Assembly (NCBI GenBank): GCA_037447655.1
Contig: JBBHKE010003504.1
Span: forward strand, 188,001 to 233,113
Direction: 5' to 3'
DNA length: 45,113 nucleotides
Source of the DNA: Zygnema cylindricum
Taxonomy: Eukaryota; Streptophyta; Zygnematophyceae; Zygnematales; Zygnemataceae
Within the stretch, counting starts at the first letter, position 1; each line of letters begins with the position of its first letter. Below, piece after piece: positions 20,751 to 30,570 of this stretch. A program made the position numbers and the translations under genes. The notes under the pieces are model-generated. The model was not told the DNA's origin. It saw only the letters and a program-made list of their open reading frames with translations, and did not search any database.

Positions 20751-20772
20751 TTTGTTTCGACAACGAAACAAA
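20751..20772. repeat. LTR palindrome in D 5' LTR
   Basis: TTTGTTTCG-ACAA-CGAAACAAA, a perfect 9-bp inverted repeat followed by TATCGCGC. The equivalents in the C and I LTRs keep the pairing and the adjacent CGCGC. Confidence 0.7.
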
Positions 20773-21335
20773 TATCGCGCAAGTATTTATTACGGCCAAG
20801 ATTGCGTCTCGCTCCGAATCTAACGGCGCACATCATCGCCGAAATCTCCGAGTAGTCACTTTGGCGTTTAGTGACGTGGCATGACCTGGAGCCACGTGGA
20901 GAGATAACATTCGGTCATAGGAATTCCGAGGAATGTACGGATAAGTGAAAAGGAGACACGCGTCCGCTTAATAGTCTTGTCATACATAGGCCGTACAAAA
21001 GGTACATCGGCAGTAGTACTTTTTGGTACGATGCAGTAATTTGATTGGTCCGTACTTCAATAGATAGAAGTTATTAGAGGGAATCAGGACTTAGAAAATT
21101 TTGGTAGGCACTCACCTCTCCCTTTGAGAGTTTGTACAAATTGGCATTTTTACTGCCTCATAACTTATCGCCTGGTTAGGCGTTTTCAGAGATTCTTTTA
21201 CCTACAGACTCAGGGGAGTCCATGCTGCACAAGGGTGCATTTAGATTGTTAGATTGATTGCCTGGCCTGCAGTGGCTGTGGGTTAAAGTGGGCTAGTTAA
21301 AAACTATCTAGAGGCTTCTTGTATTCTGTAGTCCA

Positions 21336-22465
21336 ACGGAGGACACAGTATTGCAGGTTATGGGCCCACCCTCTAGGGTGCCCACTTTCAATGGATCTGG
21401 GTTAATCTATTGGGAAGCCATGATGATGGGAGCTTTGTGTTAAAAACGATACTGGGGTATCGTCAGTGGACAAGTGAAAGGTCCACCTTCAGGAACTCCG
21501 CCAGGATTTGGAGGAGTAAGGTTTTTTTGCAGCAGCGACTGCTTCCGCGGAGGAGGCAGATGATGGGGACAGCAGTGTGTCCGAAAAGGGGAAAGGGAAG
21601 GAGACACCCCTCACCCCTATTGCCCTGGCACCAGGAGCGGCGGCCATGAAGACAGTGGAGAACGATGTTCAAATGTGGGAAGACATAAACATGGCTGCCA
21701 AAAACTTCATTCTAAGGCATCTCACTTAAGCCTTCGCCACCTCTCACTTTAATATTTACAAGGCCGAGGAGTTGTGGGAAAGTTTGCTGGAGATCTATAG
21801 AGCTGGTACCATTCAGGAGCTCCAGTTGGCTGAGCAAAAGCTAGTGAGTTACACTTACAAATGAGGAAAGATGTTAGATTATTGTAATGATCTTTCTTGT
21901 TTGTATATGGAGATGGAAAGTGCTGGTTGGACAGGCACAATGAAAATGAAAGTAAACACTCTCATCATGAAGTTACCAGACGAGTATGAGAATTTAGTGT
22001 ACCGAGTACAAGAAATGACTGATAGTTCATGGAAGTGAAATACAATGGTCAGGATGATACTTGTGCAAGAAAATACCATGGAGATCAGGGGAGGTGGAAA
22101 GAGCGTTCAAGCTCTAGCCGCCGGAGGGGACAAATGGAGACCGGAACCGGAAAAACCATACAAAGGAGAAAGAGTCCAACCTGGAAACCGAGGCCCCCAA
22201 AGGGCCTATGTAATTTTTGGAAAAAGCTAGGGCACTTTATTGCGGATTATGCCAAGCTGGCGGAGCTAAGGCTCAAAGAGAACCAAAGAGGGGGTTCTTG
22301 CGGAGGGAAGGAAATGGCACTTTATGTCACAAAGGTGACAGGAGACACCGAGGACGAGTCCTATCAAGAGGATGGGGAGCTTCTTCTTGACGAGAGTCTG
22401 GAGGAGAAGGAGATCCCTTGGAGACAAAAGTGTGCCCTTAGAGCAATTCGGGAAGCTCCACAAGA
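21336..22465 (+). pseudogene. element D gag
   Basis: Gag of D. The start codon is mutated to ACG at 21336, while the 3' LTR still has ATG. The PBS (21356-21370) encodes Gln-Val-Met-Gly-Pro-Pro, and the UBN2-like domain follows. Stops occur near 21438, 21727, 21861 and 22038, and there is a frameshift near 22160-22200. In the zinc knuckle (about 22208-22250) the second and last Cys are Trp and Tyr, so zinc binding is lost. The acidic tail (Glu-Glu-Lys-Glu-Ile-Pro) leads to the protease. It would have formed the nucleocapsid. Confidence 0.88.
21356..21370 (+). promoter_or_regulatory. primer-binding site of D
   Basis: GGTTATGGGCCCACC, a perfect 15-nt complement of the iMet anticodon-arm segment, directly after the LTR end TTGCA. 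Confidence 0.82.
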
Positions 22466-24046
22466 AGGATGGATCATTGACTCAGGTGCATCCATGCATA
22501 TGTGTCGTGACAAGTACCTCTTCACTAAGCTAAGGAAAATCCCTATTGTAGAAATAGAGTATGGGGATAAGAGAGTTCTTACTACACATCTAGTGGGATC
22601 AGTTGACCTGAAAGTTTTAGTGGGGGGTAAGACTTCTATTCTCACTTTCTCAGATGTGCTTTATATTCCTCAGCTGAGTAAAAATCTTGTTTCTACATCT
22701 GTGTTAGATGACAAAGAGTTTGATACTTTCCTAGAAAGGGAGTTTTTACAGCCAAGTATGGGGATGAAGTTTACTTCACTGCAGATAAGGGTAGCCAATG
22801 AATGTTTAGGCTTAACCTGAGTAATGAAAAGAAAAATGCTTACTATGTTGGTGTCCCAAAATTGATGATTTGGTATAATCGGTTGGGGCAAGTGCATTTT
22901 GATAGGTTGAGGGAGATGAAAAAGTTCGGTGTGGTAAAAGGCATTCAGTTCAGTGATAATGAAATGGTGGATGATTGTAGTGGTTGTGCCCAAGGAAAAG
23001 CTCACAGACTTCCTTTTCCTAAAGCCGCCACATATAGGGGTGAAAAAGTACTAGATTTGATCCACACAGATATCTGGGGACCAACAGGGGTACCCTCAGT
23101 TGGAGGGAAAAGATATATGTTGACAATCACTGATGATTGGTCTACATACTCTAGAGTTTATTTTCTAAAAACAAAGTCAAAAACACAAAATTATTTCAAA
23201 TAATACAAAGCCTATACCTCTAACCAATTTGAGGAATACTTAAGAGATGAGGGAGTTTAACACCAGAAAAATGTACCATATAATCCGGAACAAAATGGTG
23301 TAGGAGAAAGGCTAAACCGAACACTAGAAGATAGTGTATGCAGTATGTTGGCTGACAAGAATATAGGAAAGAGATTTTCGGCAAAAGCCATGAACTGTGC
23401 CAATTACATTAAAAATAGAGTCCTCACATCAGCAGTCAAATGTGTGACACCTTATGAGAGATGGGTTGGAAGAAAACCAGATATCTCTCACCTTAAAGTT
23501 TTTGTTAGTCAAGTTTACAGTCTAGATACGGATAAGAAAAACTGGAAACTTGGTGCTAAGGGAAAACTTGGATATTTTGTGGGATATGATGAGGATGTTA
23601 AAGGATATAGAGTTTATGACCTAGCAAAGCAAGATATCAATATGGTAAAACACCTAGTTGTCATGGATGAAGGAAAGTCAATTGACCCCTTTAAATATAC
23701 TAAGAAGATAAGAATCAAGTTTGAGTCCGAGAGTGAGGAGAACTCTATTTTTCCCGAAAAAGACATGAGTGATACCGTGATTGCAGATTCAGGGGAGATA
23801 TAAGATACAGGAGAGCTACCAGATACCCCACATATTCCCATGGATTTCGACGAGACAGAAGAGGAGGAATCGGAACCATCTTCTATGAATAGGGGAGCTA
23901 ATGAGACACTAAGGAGGAACCCAAGACTTCCCTCTATTCCAGCTTCAAAAGTTGAAGGGGAGAGAAGGAGCAGCAAAAGGCTATAAGAGAAACAGGCGGC
24001 TCTTTAGGTAACTAAGCTATCACATCTTGATGAGCCTCAGTCATAC
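22466..24046 (+). pseudogene. element D protease and integrase
   Basis: The protease has Trp-Ile-Ile-Asp-Ser-Gly-Ala-Ser (Asp codon 22479-22481). The GAG-pre-integrase HHCC region has lost both His (Trp-Tyr-Asn and Gly-Gln-Val in place of Trp-His-Lys and Gly-His-Val) but keeps Cys-Ser-Gly-Cys. The first integrase Asp is at 23069-23071 and the Glu at 23306-23308. An internal deletion of about 66 bp near 23209, by comparison with E at 27020-27100, removed the Ser-Asp-Asn-Gly segment with the second catalytic Asp. Further stops lie near 22798, 23202, 23261, 23801 and 23985. The C-terminal part and acidic linker remain recognisable. Confidence 0.88.
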
Positions 24047-25623
24047 TTGGAGGCAGTGAACAGTACAGAAAAGGACAGAAGGATCAGGGCCATAAATGAT
24101 GAAATGGCTTCCATCATGGAAGCAAATACCTGGGAACTAGCGGATTGCCCTCCAGACAGAAAACCTATTAGGTGTAAATGGGTCTTTAAACTAAAACTAA
24201 ACCCTGACAATACCATCGAAAGATATAAGGCTCGTTTGGTGGCAAAGGGTTTCACCCAAAAGGAGGGGATTGACTATGAGGAGACATTCGCCCCAGTTGT
24301 TCGTTTCCCATCAGTCAGGATTCTCCTCAGTCTAGCAGCAGCGGAAGACATGGAAATTCATCAGATGGACATTAAGACCGCCTTCCTCAATGGTGAGTTA
24401 TAGGAAGAAATCTTCATAAGGCAACTAGAGGGATTTGTGGAGAATGGAGAAGAGAGTAAAGTTTGCAGGCTCATAAAATCCTTATATGGACTTAAGCAGG
24501 CTCCACGACAATGGAATAAGAAACTAGATGAGTTTGTTACTAGTCTAGGATATATCAGGATCAGCTCTTACCATTCTATCTATATGTTTAAGGATGAGAA
24601 TGGTGTGGTCTTTATTGCAATTTATGTGGATGATGTGCTGGTGTTAAGTAAGTCTTTGGAAAAGATCAATAAGTTGAAGAAAGATCTTAGAAGCAGATTT
24701 GACAAGAAAGATTTTGGGGAGGCAAGATATATTTTGGGAATTCAAATGGAAAGAGATAGGGGTAAAAAGATCATAAGACTCACTTAAAAAGAAGCAAAAT
24801 AAGAAATATGCTTGAAAAATTTCAAATGGAGAAAGCTAACTGTTGTACCACTCCCATGGACTTGAAAAAAGTAAGTGATGGTAGTGTAGAAGGAGTGATA
24901 ATCTTAGATGATCAGATGAGTCCAGAACAGAGAGAGTTTATCAAGTCTATTCCTTACAGACATGTCGTAAGAAGTTTGATCTACTTTATTAACTGTACAA
25001 GGCCAGACATAGCGGAAGCAGTAGGAGTCCTCAGTAAGAGTCTCAACGATCCAAGAAAGAGAGATTGGGAGGCAGCCAAGAGAGTCATGAGATATCTGGT
25101 TGGAACCAGAGAATTGTGGTTGCATTTCGGAGGGGAGCACACTGATATCACCACTTGGAGTGATGCTAGTTATGGGGATGCACCTTTGAGAAGATGCACT
25201 TTTGGATATGTTTTGTATGTGGGGGAAGGTGCTTGCTGTTGGAGCTGTAAGCAACAAAAAGTGGTCGCTCAGTCTACTATGGAGGCTGAGTATATGGCGT
25301 CTTGTTCTGCTGTAAAAGAACTAATGTGGGTAAAGTCATTATTGCAAGAATTGGGATATATGAAGGAAGGAGTGCATGAAATCTTTTGTGATAATCAAGC
25401 TGCAATCGCAATTGCAGCCAATCCAAAACACCATTTCAAAGCAAAACATATGGACAAAAGATTAAGCTTCATAAGAGAAAAAGTTGAAAATAAAATTTTA
25501 AATCTTGTGTATAGACAGGATGAAGAAATGATGGCTAACATGATGACCAAACCTATGCCCTCGCCTAAATTAAAATATTGTCGGGAAAAATGCGGGTTGA
25601 AAGAAAAATTAAAATTAGACTAG
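24047..25623 (+). pseudogene. element D reverse transcriptase and RNase H
   Basis: The best preserved Pol segment of the window. RT (RVT_2 type) runs from about 24047, with Cys-Lys-Trp-Val-Phe, Gln-Met-Asp-Ile-Lys-Thr-Ala and catalytic Tyr-Val-Asp-Asp at 24623-24634. RNase H occupies 24808-25623 as one open frame, with Trp-Ser-Asp-Ala-Ser, Met-Glu-Ala-Glu-Tyr and Phe-Cys-Asp-Asn-Gln carrying the expected acidic residues. It ends with Met-Met-Thr-Lys-Pro and the stop just before the polypurine tract. Defects are a TAG at about 24401 and a stop plus frameshift near 24785-24800. Confidence 0.93.
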
Positions 25624-25636
25624 AAAATAAGGGGAG
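25622..25636 (+). promoter_or_regulatory. polypurine tract of D
   Basis: AGAAAATAAGGGGAG immediately before the 3' LTR. The same AAAATAAGGGGAG precedes the 3' LTRs of G (17275), B (34901), C (37580) and E (40184). It would prime plus-strand DNA synthesis. Confidence 0.85.
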
Positions 25637-26660
25637 TGTTGAAATTAATAGATTTCTAGAGTATTTTCTAGGTTTAAAATGTTAGTATAAAAGAAAAAGA
25701 AAAAGGACAGACAGCCTGCCTACACCTCCTCTCTCTAGCCCCCCTACTTGTTGTAGTCACTGAAGGATAGAGAGAGTGGTTTATCCATGGCTGCCTTAGT
25801 TCAACAGGCAGATATTTTTAAGGCTACTAAAAATATACCTGACGAACCAGGGATTTGATCCCGGTACCTGCGGTTCGTCAAGCTGGCCGATAGTGGTCGG
25901 TTTTATCCTACTAGACTAGGACCAATGCTAAATGCTTTAGTATGTGATAGATATATATATATTTAGGAAGGAGCAAATCCATTTAGCTAAATCTGTGTAC
26001 GGCGTGCATGGATACAGTTTTACGAATGTACCAATTCAAAACGGATACCACGCATTTTGTTTCGACAACGAAACAAATATCGCGCAAGTATTTATTACGG
26101 CCAAGATTGCGTCTCGCTCCGAATCTAACGGCGCACATCATCGCCGAAATCTCAGAGTAGTCACTTTGGCGTTTAGTGACGTGGCATGACCTAGAGCCAC
26201 GTGGAGAGATGACATTCGATAATAGGAATTCCGAGGAATGTACGGACGAGTGAAAAGGAGACACGCGTCCGCTTAATAGTCTTGTCGTACATAGGCTGTA
26301 CAATAGGTACATCGGCAGTAGTACTTTTTGGTACGGTACAGTAATCTGATTGGTCCGTACTTCAATGGATATAAGTTATTAGAGGGAATCAGGACTTAGA
26401 AAATTTTAGTAGGCAGTCACCTCTCCCTTCGAGAGTTTGTACAAATTGGCATTTTAACTGCCTCATAACTTATCGCTTGGTTAGGCGTTTTCATATATTC
26501 TTTTTCCTACGGATTCAGGGGAGTCCACGCTGCACAGAGGTGCATTCAGATTGTCAGCTTTATTGCTTGGCCAACAGTGGCTGTGGGTTAAAGTGGGCTA
26601 GTTAATAACTATCTAGAGGCTTCTTGTATTCTGTAGTCGAATGGAGGACACAAAATTGCA
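25637..26660 (+). repeat. 3' LTR of D
   Basis: 1024 bp, TGTTGAAATTAATAG to CAAAATTGCA, followed by the target copy GCTTA. It retains the gag ATG (26641). Differences from the 5' LTR are concentrated in the last 450 bp. Confidence 0.95.
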
Positions 26661-28060
26661 GCTTATCATGTTTTTGTTCCAAAATTGATGATTTGGCATA
26701 AGCAGTTGGGACATGTGCATTTTGATAGGTTGAGGGAAATGAAAAAGTTTGGTGTAGTAGAAGGCATCCAGTTTGGTGATAATGAAATGGTGGATGATTG
26801 TAGTGGATATGCTCAAGGAAAAGCTCACAGACTTCCTTTTCCCAAAGACGCCACATATAGGGGGGAAAGGTACTAGATCTAGTCCACACAGATATCTGGG
26901 GACCTGCAAGAGTACCTTCGGTTGGAGGGAAGAGGTTTATGTTAACAATAACCGATGACTGGTCTAGATACTGTTGATTTTACTTCCTAATAACAAAGTG
27001 TGAAACACCAACTTACTTCAAAGAATATAAAGCCTGGAGTGATAAGTTGCATGGAACCCCCATTAAGAGAATAAGGAGTGATAATGGGGGAGAATACAAC
27101 TCTAACCAGTTTGAGGAATACCTAAGAGATGAGGGAGTTCAACACCAAAAAATTGTACCATATAACCTGGAACAAAATGGCGTAGCTGAAAGATTAAACC
27201 AAACACTAGGAGATAGTGTATGTAGTATGTTGGCTGAAAAGCAAATAGAAAAGAGATTTTGGGTAGAAGTCATGAACTGTGCCAACTACATTAAAAATAC
27301 AGTCATTACCTCAGCCGTAAAGGGAATGACACCTTATGAGAGATGGGTTGTAAGGAAACCACATATCTCACACCTTAAAGTATTTGGTAGCAAAGTTTAA
27401 AGTCTTGATACAGATAAGTAAAACTGGAAACTAGATGCTAAAGGCAAACCTGGAGACTTTGTAGGATATGATAAAGATGTCAAAGGATATAGAGTCTATG
27501 ACTTACCAAAGCAATATATTTTTCTGTTCAAACACTTAGTTGTCATGGATGAAGGAAAGTCATTTGGCCTCTTCAAATATACCAAAAAAATAGAAATCCG
27601 CTTAGAGTCTAAAAGCAAAGAGAGTCCAGTCTTTCGCGAAAAAGAAATGCTCGAAAAAGTGATTGCAGATTCATATGATCTATTAGACACCTCACATATT
27701 CCTATGGACTTCGAGGAGACAAAGAGATGGAACAAGAACCGGCTTCTATTAATAGGGGAGCCGATGAGACAGTAAGGAGAAACACGAGACTTCCTTCCAT
27801 TCCTGCTTCTAAGTTTGAGGGAGGGAGAAGGAGCAGCAAAAGGATACAAGAGAATGATGCAGCTCATAAGGTAACTAAGCTATTTCATCCTGATGAGCCT
27901 CATTCATACTTGGAGGCAGTGAATAGCCCAAAAAAAGACAGATGGATTAGAGCCATAAATGATGAGATGGCTTCTATTGTCGAACAAATACTTGGGAAAT
28001 AGCAGATTGTCCTCCATACATAAAACCTATAGGCTGAATATGGGTATCTAAACTAAAACT
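26661..28060 (+). pseudogene. element E integrase, linker and start of RT
   Basis: Continuation of E after D. The GAG-pre-integrase region has Trp-His and Gly-His-Val, but the first Cys of Cys-x2-Cys is followed by Tyr (Cys-Ser-Gly-Tyr). The integrase core has all three acidic residues: Asp 26891-26893, Asp 27080-27082 and Glu 27188-27190, with exactly 35 residues between the last two. A frameshift near 26868 and stops near 26975, 27398 and 27418 break it. The acidic linker is at 27560-27850. RT begins near 27890 and is cut at 28060, within the Trp-Val-Phe-Lys-Leu-Lys-Leu motif, by insertion of element C. Confidence 0.88.
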
Positions 28061-28237
28061 TGTTGATATTTGGGTATTTTCTACGTCTTTACTAGATAGA
28101 AAAAGAGTAGAGGCAACTCCAAGCCCCCACACTTGTTGTAGTCACTAAAGGCTGGAAACGGAGCTAAAGCCATGGCTGCCTAAGCTCTTCGGAGAGACAG
28201 GTGTAGATAAATATAGATTTACTAAAAGGAATGTTAA

Positions 28238-28315
28238 TCGGCCCAGGAATTGATCCTGGAACTTGTCGTTTGTCAAGTAACCCGTAGCGGTTAGCTTTAA
28301 CTGTTAAGTCTAAGA
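28238..28315 (-). other. tRNA-like block antisense to C 5' LTR
   Basis: Minus strand: GTTAAAGCTAACC, then a short stem-loop AACC-GCTACG-GGTT, and B-box-like CAGGATCAATTCCTG at the far end. The 3' LTR copy is at 37788-37865. No outer closing stem is obvious here. Confidence 0.45.
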
Positions 28316-28846
28316 ATAGTGTTACAACGTATAGGGTTTGATAATTATATAAATAGTTACGTGTAGACTAATTCATTTAACAAGAAATAGATACTTAGTG
28401 CATAGATACAGTTTCGTTTAGTACGGAGTACGGTAAGAGGACAGAACAGATACCGCGTACTTGTTTCGATAGCGAAACAAATACCGCGCACCAATTTTCG
28501 ACGGCTACAATTGAATGCCGGTCTAGATCTGATGGCCGCGATAAACGCCGAGATCGCGAAGTATATTTTTGGCGCTTTGCGGTCACCACCACATCAATTG
28601 ACACGTGGCAACATTACATTGGCTTACGACATATCCAGGGATAATAGGAACAAATCAGGATATGGCATTTGTCGACATTTTGGCCCTGTCGTTCAATGGC
28701 AGTACAAAAGGTACATCGGTACCTGTACGTTTATGTACTTTACACTCTTCTTATTGGTTTGTACCTTAGTACTAGGGGGCTTATAGAGGGGTTTTAGGAC
28801 TTAGAATATTTATGGTAGGTAGCAGCCTCTCCCAGAGAGCACCTTG

Positions 28847-28853
28847 TATAAAT
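28847..28853 (+). promoter_or_regulatory. TATA box of C 5' LTR
   Basis: TATAAAT after CCCAGAGAGCACCTTG, conserved in the 3' LTR at 38397-38403. The R/U5 block TTCTTTTTGCT follows about 60 bp downstream. Confidence 0.6.
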
Positions 28854-29201
28854 CGCAAACTTTGGCCAGCCATAACTATCAATTCAGTTGACCATTTTCA
28901 GTGATTCTTTTTGCTTCGGACTCAGTGGAGTCAAGGCTATACAAGGGTGTAGTTGGTCAGAGTCTTTGCTTGCCTGGGTGGCTGCATTTCTAAAGGAAAG
29001 TCAAAGTGGGTGAATGTGTCCAAATCTCATATTCTAACTTTGCATTCTGTGGTGGAACTGAGCACACAGAAAGTCTTATTTCACAAGGGTGAAGCTCTAA
29101 TGGGGTTCTTATTGTCAAAGGGTCAATCATTTGGGTTTATATCAAGTTGGAGTCGGCACTATCTAGATTAGCTTCTTTTGATATGTGAATTCTGTGTGGC
29201 A

Positions 29202-29510
29202 ATGGAGCCCATAGAATTTTAGGTTATAGGCCCACCATTTAGGGTGCCTATGTTCGATGGAACAGACTTCACTTATTGGGAGTTTACAATAGAGGGATTA
29301 CTTTTCGAGAAGCACTTATGGGGAATTGTTTCCGGACAAGTGAGGTGTTAGCCACCAAGCTTTGGAGGAGCTCACTATGGAGAATCATCTGGGGCTGCCC
29401 AGAAAACCAACCAGAGTTCAGATGCAACAGAAGGTGAAGGGAAAATTATTACCGTGGAAAGGGAAATACGGGAGAAGGATAAAGGGACACCTATAGTGAG
29501 GGGAGCTAGG
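29202..29510 (+). pseudogene. element C gag, N-terminal part
   Basis: Gag of C from ATG 29202 inside the LTR through the PBS GGTTATAGGCCCACC (29222-29236, one mismatch). A TAG replaces the Gln codon at the LTR-PBS boundary, because the LTR-terminal CA has become TA. The next residues follow the family pattern (Val-Ile-Gly-Pro-Pro, Met-Phe-Asp-Gly-Thr, Tyr-Trp-Glu). Element B is inserted at 29510 in the acidic, Lys/Glu-rich stretch. The rest resumes at 35975. Confidence 0.83.
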
Positions 29511-30570
29511 TGTAGAAATTGATGGTTCTCTTTTAAGTATTTTCTAGGTCTAAATAGAAAGAAGCCGAGGGAGTCTATCTCTAACTTCTCTCTTCAACTC
29601 CCACACTTGTCGCAGTCACTGAGAAATTGGAGAGGAATCTAGAGCCATGGCTACCTAGGCTATCTTGAGGTTTACGGGAAATAAATTAGTTGATTTATTT
29701 AGAGGTAGTTTGTTTACTAAAAGAACTAGTGATGCATCCAGGATTTGATCCTGGTACTTGTCGGCCGGCAGACAACCGGTAGACGGTAACCTTATCCGTT
29801 AGGTCTAGAACTATCGATACATGCTATGTGGTTTGATAATCAATTAAACGTTACCATGTAGGATATTTCATTTAACGGCAACTGCTTACGGAATACATAG
29901 GTCTAGTTATGAAGAAGTACGGATTACGGTACAGATATGAAATAAGTACCGCGCATTTGTTTTGATAGCGAAACGAATACCGCGCAAGTATTTATTACGG
30001 CTACGATTAAATGTGCATTTAATCGGACAGCCGGAATGAATGCCGAGATCACGGAAGAGGATTTCGGCGGTTTATGGTCATCGCCACATCGGATGACACG
30101 TGGCAGAATAATATTGGATCGCGGCATCTCTGAGGATTAAGGGAGCAAATCCGGATATACCACCTGTCGACATTTAGGAATGTCGTACATTGGCTGTACA
30201 AAAAGTTCACCGGCAGCTGTACTTTTGTGTACGGAAGTGTAATGTGATTGGCTTCGTACATCAATAGATACAGTCTGTGAGAGAGATAGGACTTAGAAAA
30301 AAATTAGTAGATAGGACCCTCTCTCCCAAAGAGCTTCTGTACAAAAGGTCAACTTTGACCCTCCTTAACTTACTGCTCAGGGGAGCAAATTCAGAGATTC
30401 TTTTTGCTATCAACTTAGGGGAGTCTTGCCTTCAGAAGGGTAAAGGTGGTCAAAGTTTTTGTTTGCCAGGGTGGCAGTTATTATTGCTGTAACATAAATG
30501 GGTCAAGGTTCTCCTAGAGGCTTATTGCAAGTTGTTCTTTCTGGGGACCTATGGAGGTCTCAGAGTTTCA
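29511..30570 (+). repeat. 5' LTR of B
   Basis: TGTAGAAATTGATGG to CAGAGTTTCA, 1060 bp. It has a tRNA-like block at 29731-29820 and a gag ATG at 30551. The TATA position reads TGTACAAAAGG. Confidence 0.94.
29731..29820 (-). other. tRNA-like block antisense to B 5' LTR
   Basis: Minus strand: CTAACGGATAAGG, then a small stem-loop around GTCTAC, and B-box-like CCAGGATCAAATCCTGG, a perfect small hairpin. The 3' LTR copy lies at about 35134-35223. Confidence 0.48.

Larger units (their letters stand above)
20333..21355 (+). repeat. 5' LTR of D
   Basis: TGTTGAAATTAATTAG to AGTATTGCA, 1023 bp. It contains the tRNA-like block (20535-20614), the TTTGTTTCG/CGAAACAAA palindrome (20751-20772), and a CGTACA/TGTACT-type hairpin near 20990-21032. 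The gag ATG near the end has become ACG (21336). The TATA position reads TACAAAT, so the promoter may be weakened. Confidence 0.95.
20333..26660 (+). mobile_element. copia element D, complete (6328 bp, TSD GCTTA)
   Basis: Complete Ty1/copia element with LTRs of 1023 and 1024 bp, half-iMet PBS, gag, protease, integrase, RT, RNase H and polypurine tract. Exact duplications GCTTA (20328-20332 and 26661-26665) flank it. It is inserted in the GAG-pre-integrase region of E. The LTRs differ at roughly 45 sites by eye (about 95% identical), so it is not recent. Several stops and an integrase deletion make it non-autonomous. Confidence 0.95.
28061..29221 (+). repeat. 5' LTR of C
   Basis: TGTTGATATTTGGG to ATAGAATTTTA, 1161 bp. 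It contains a tRNA-like block (28238-28315), palindrome TTGTTTCG-ATAG-CGAAACAA (28461-28480), TATAAAT box (28847-28853), and a gag ATG at 29202 shortly before the PBS. Confidence 0.92.
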
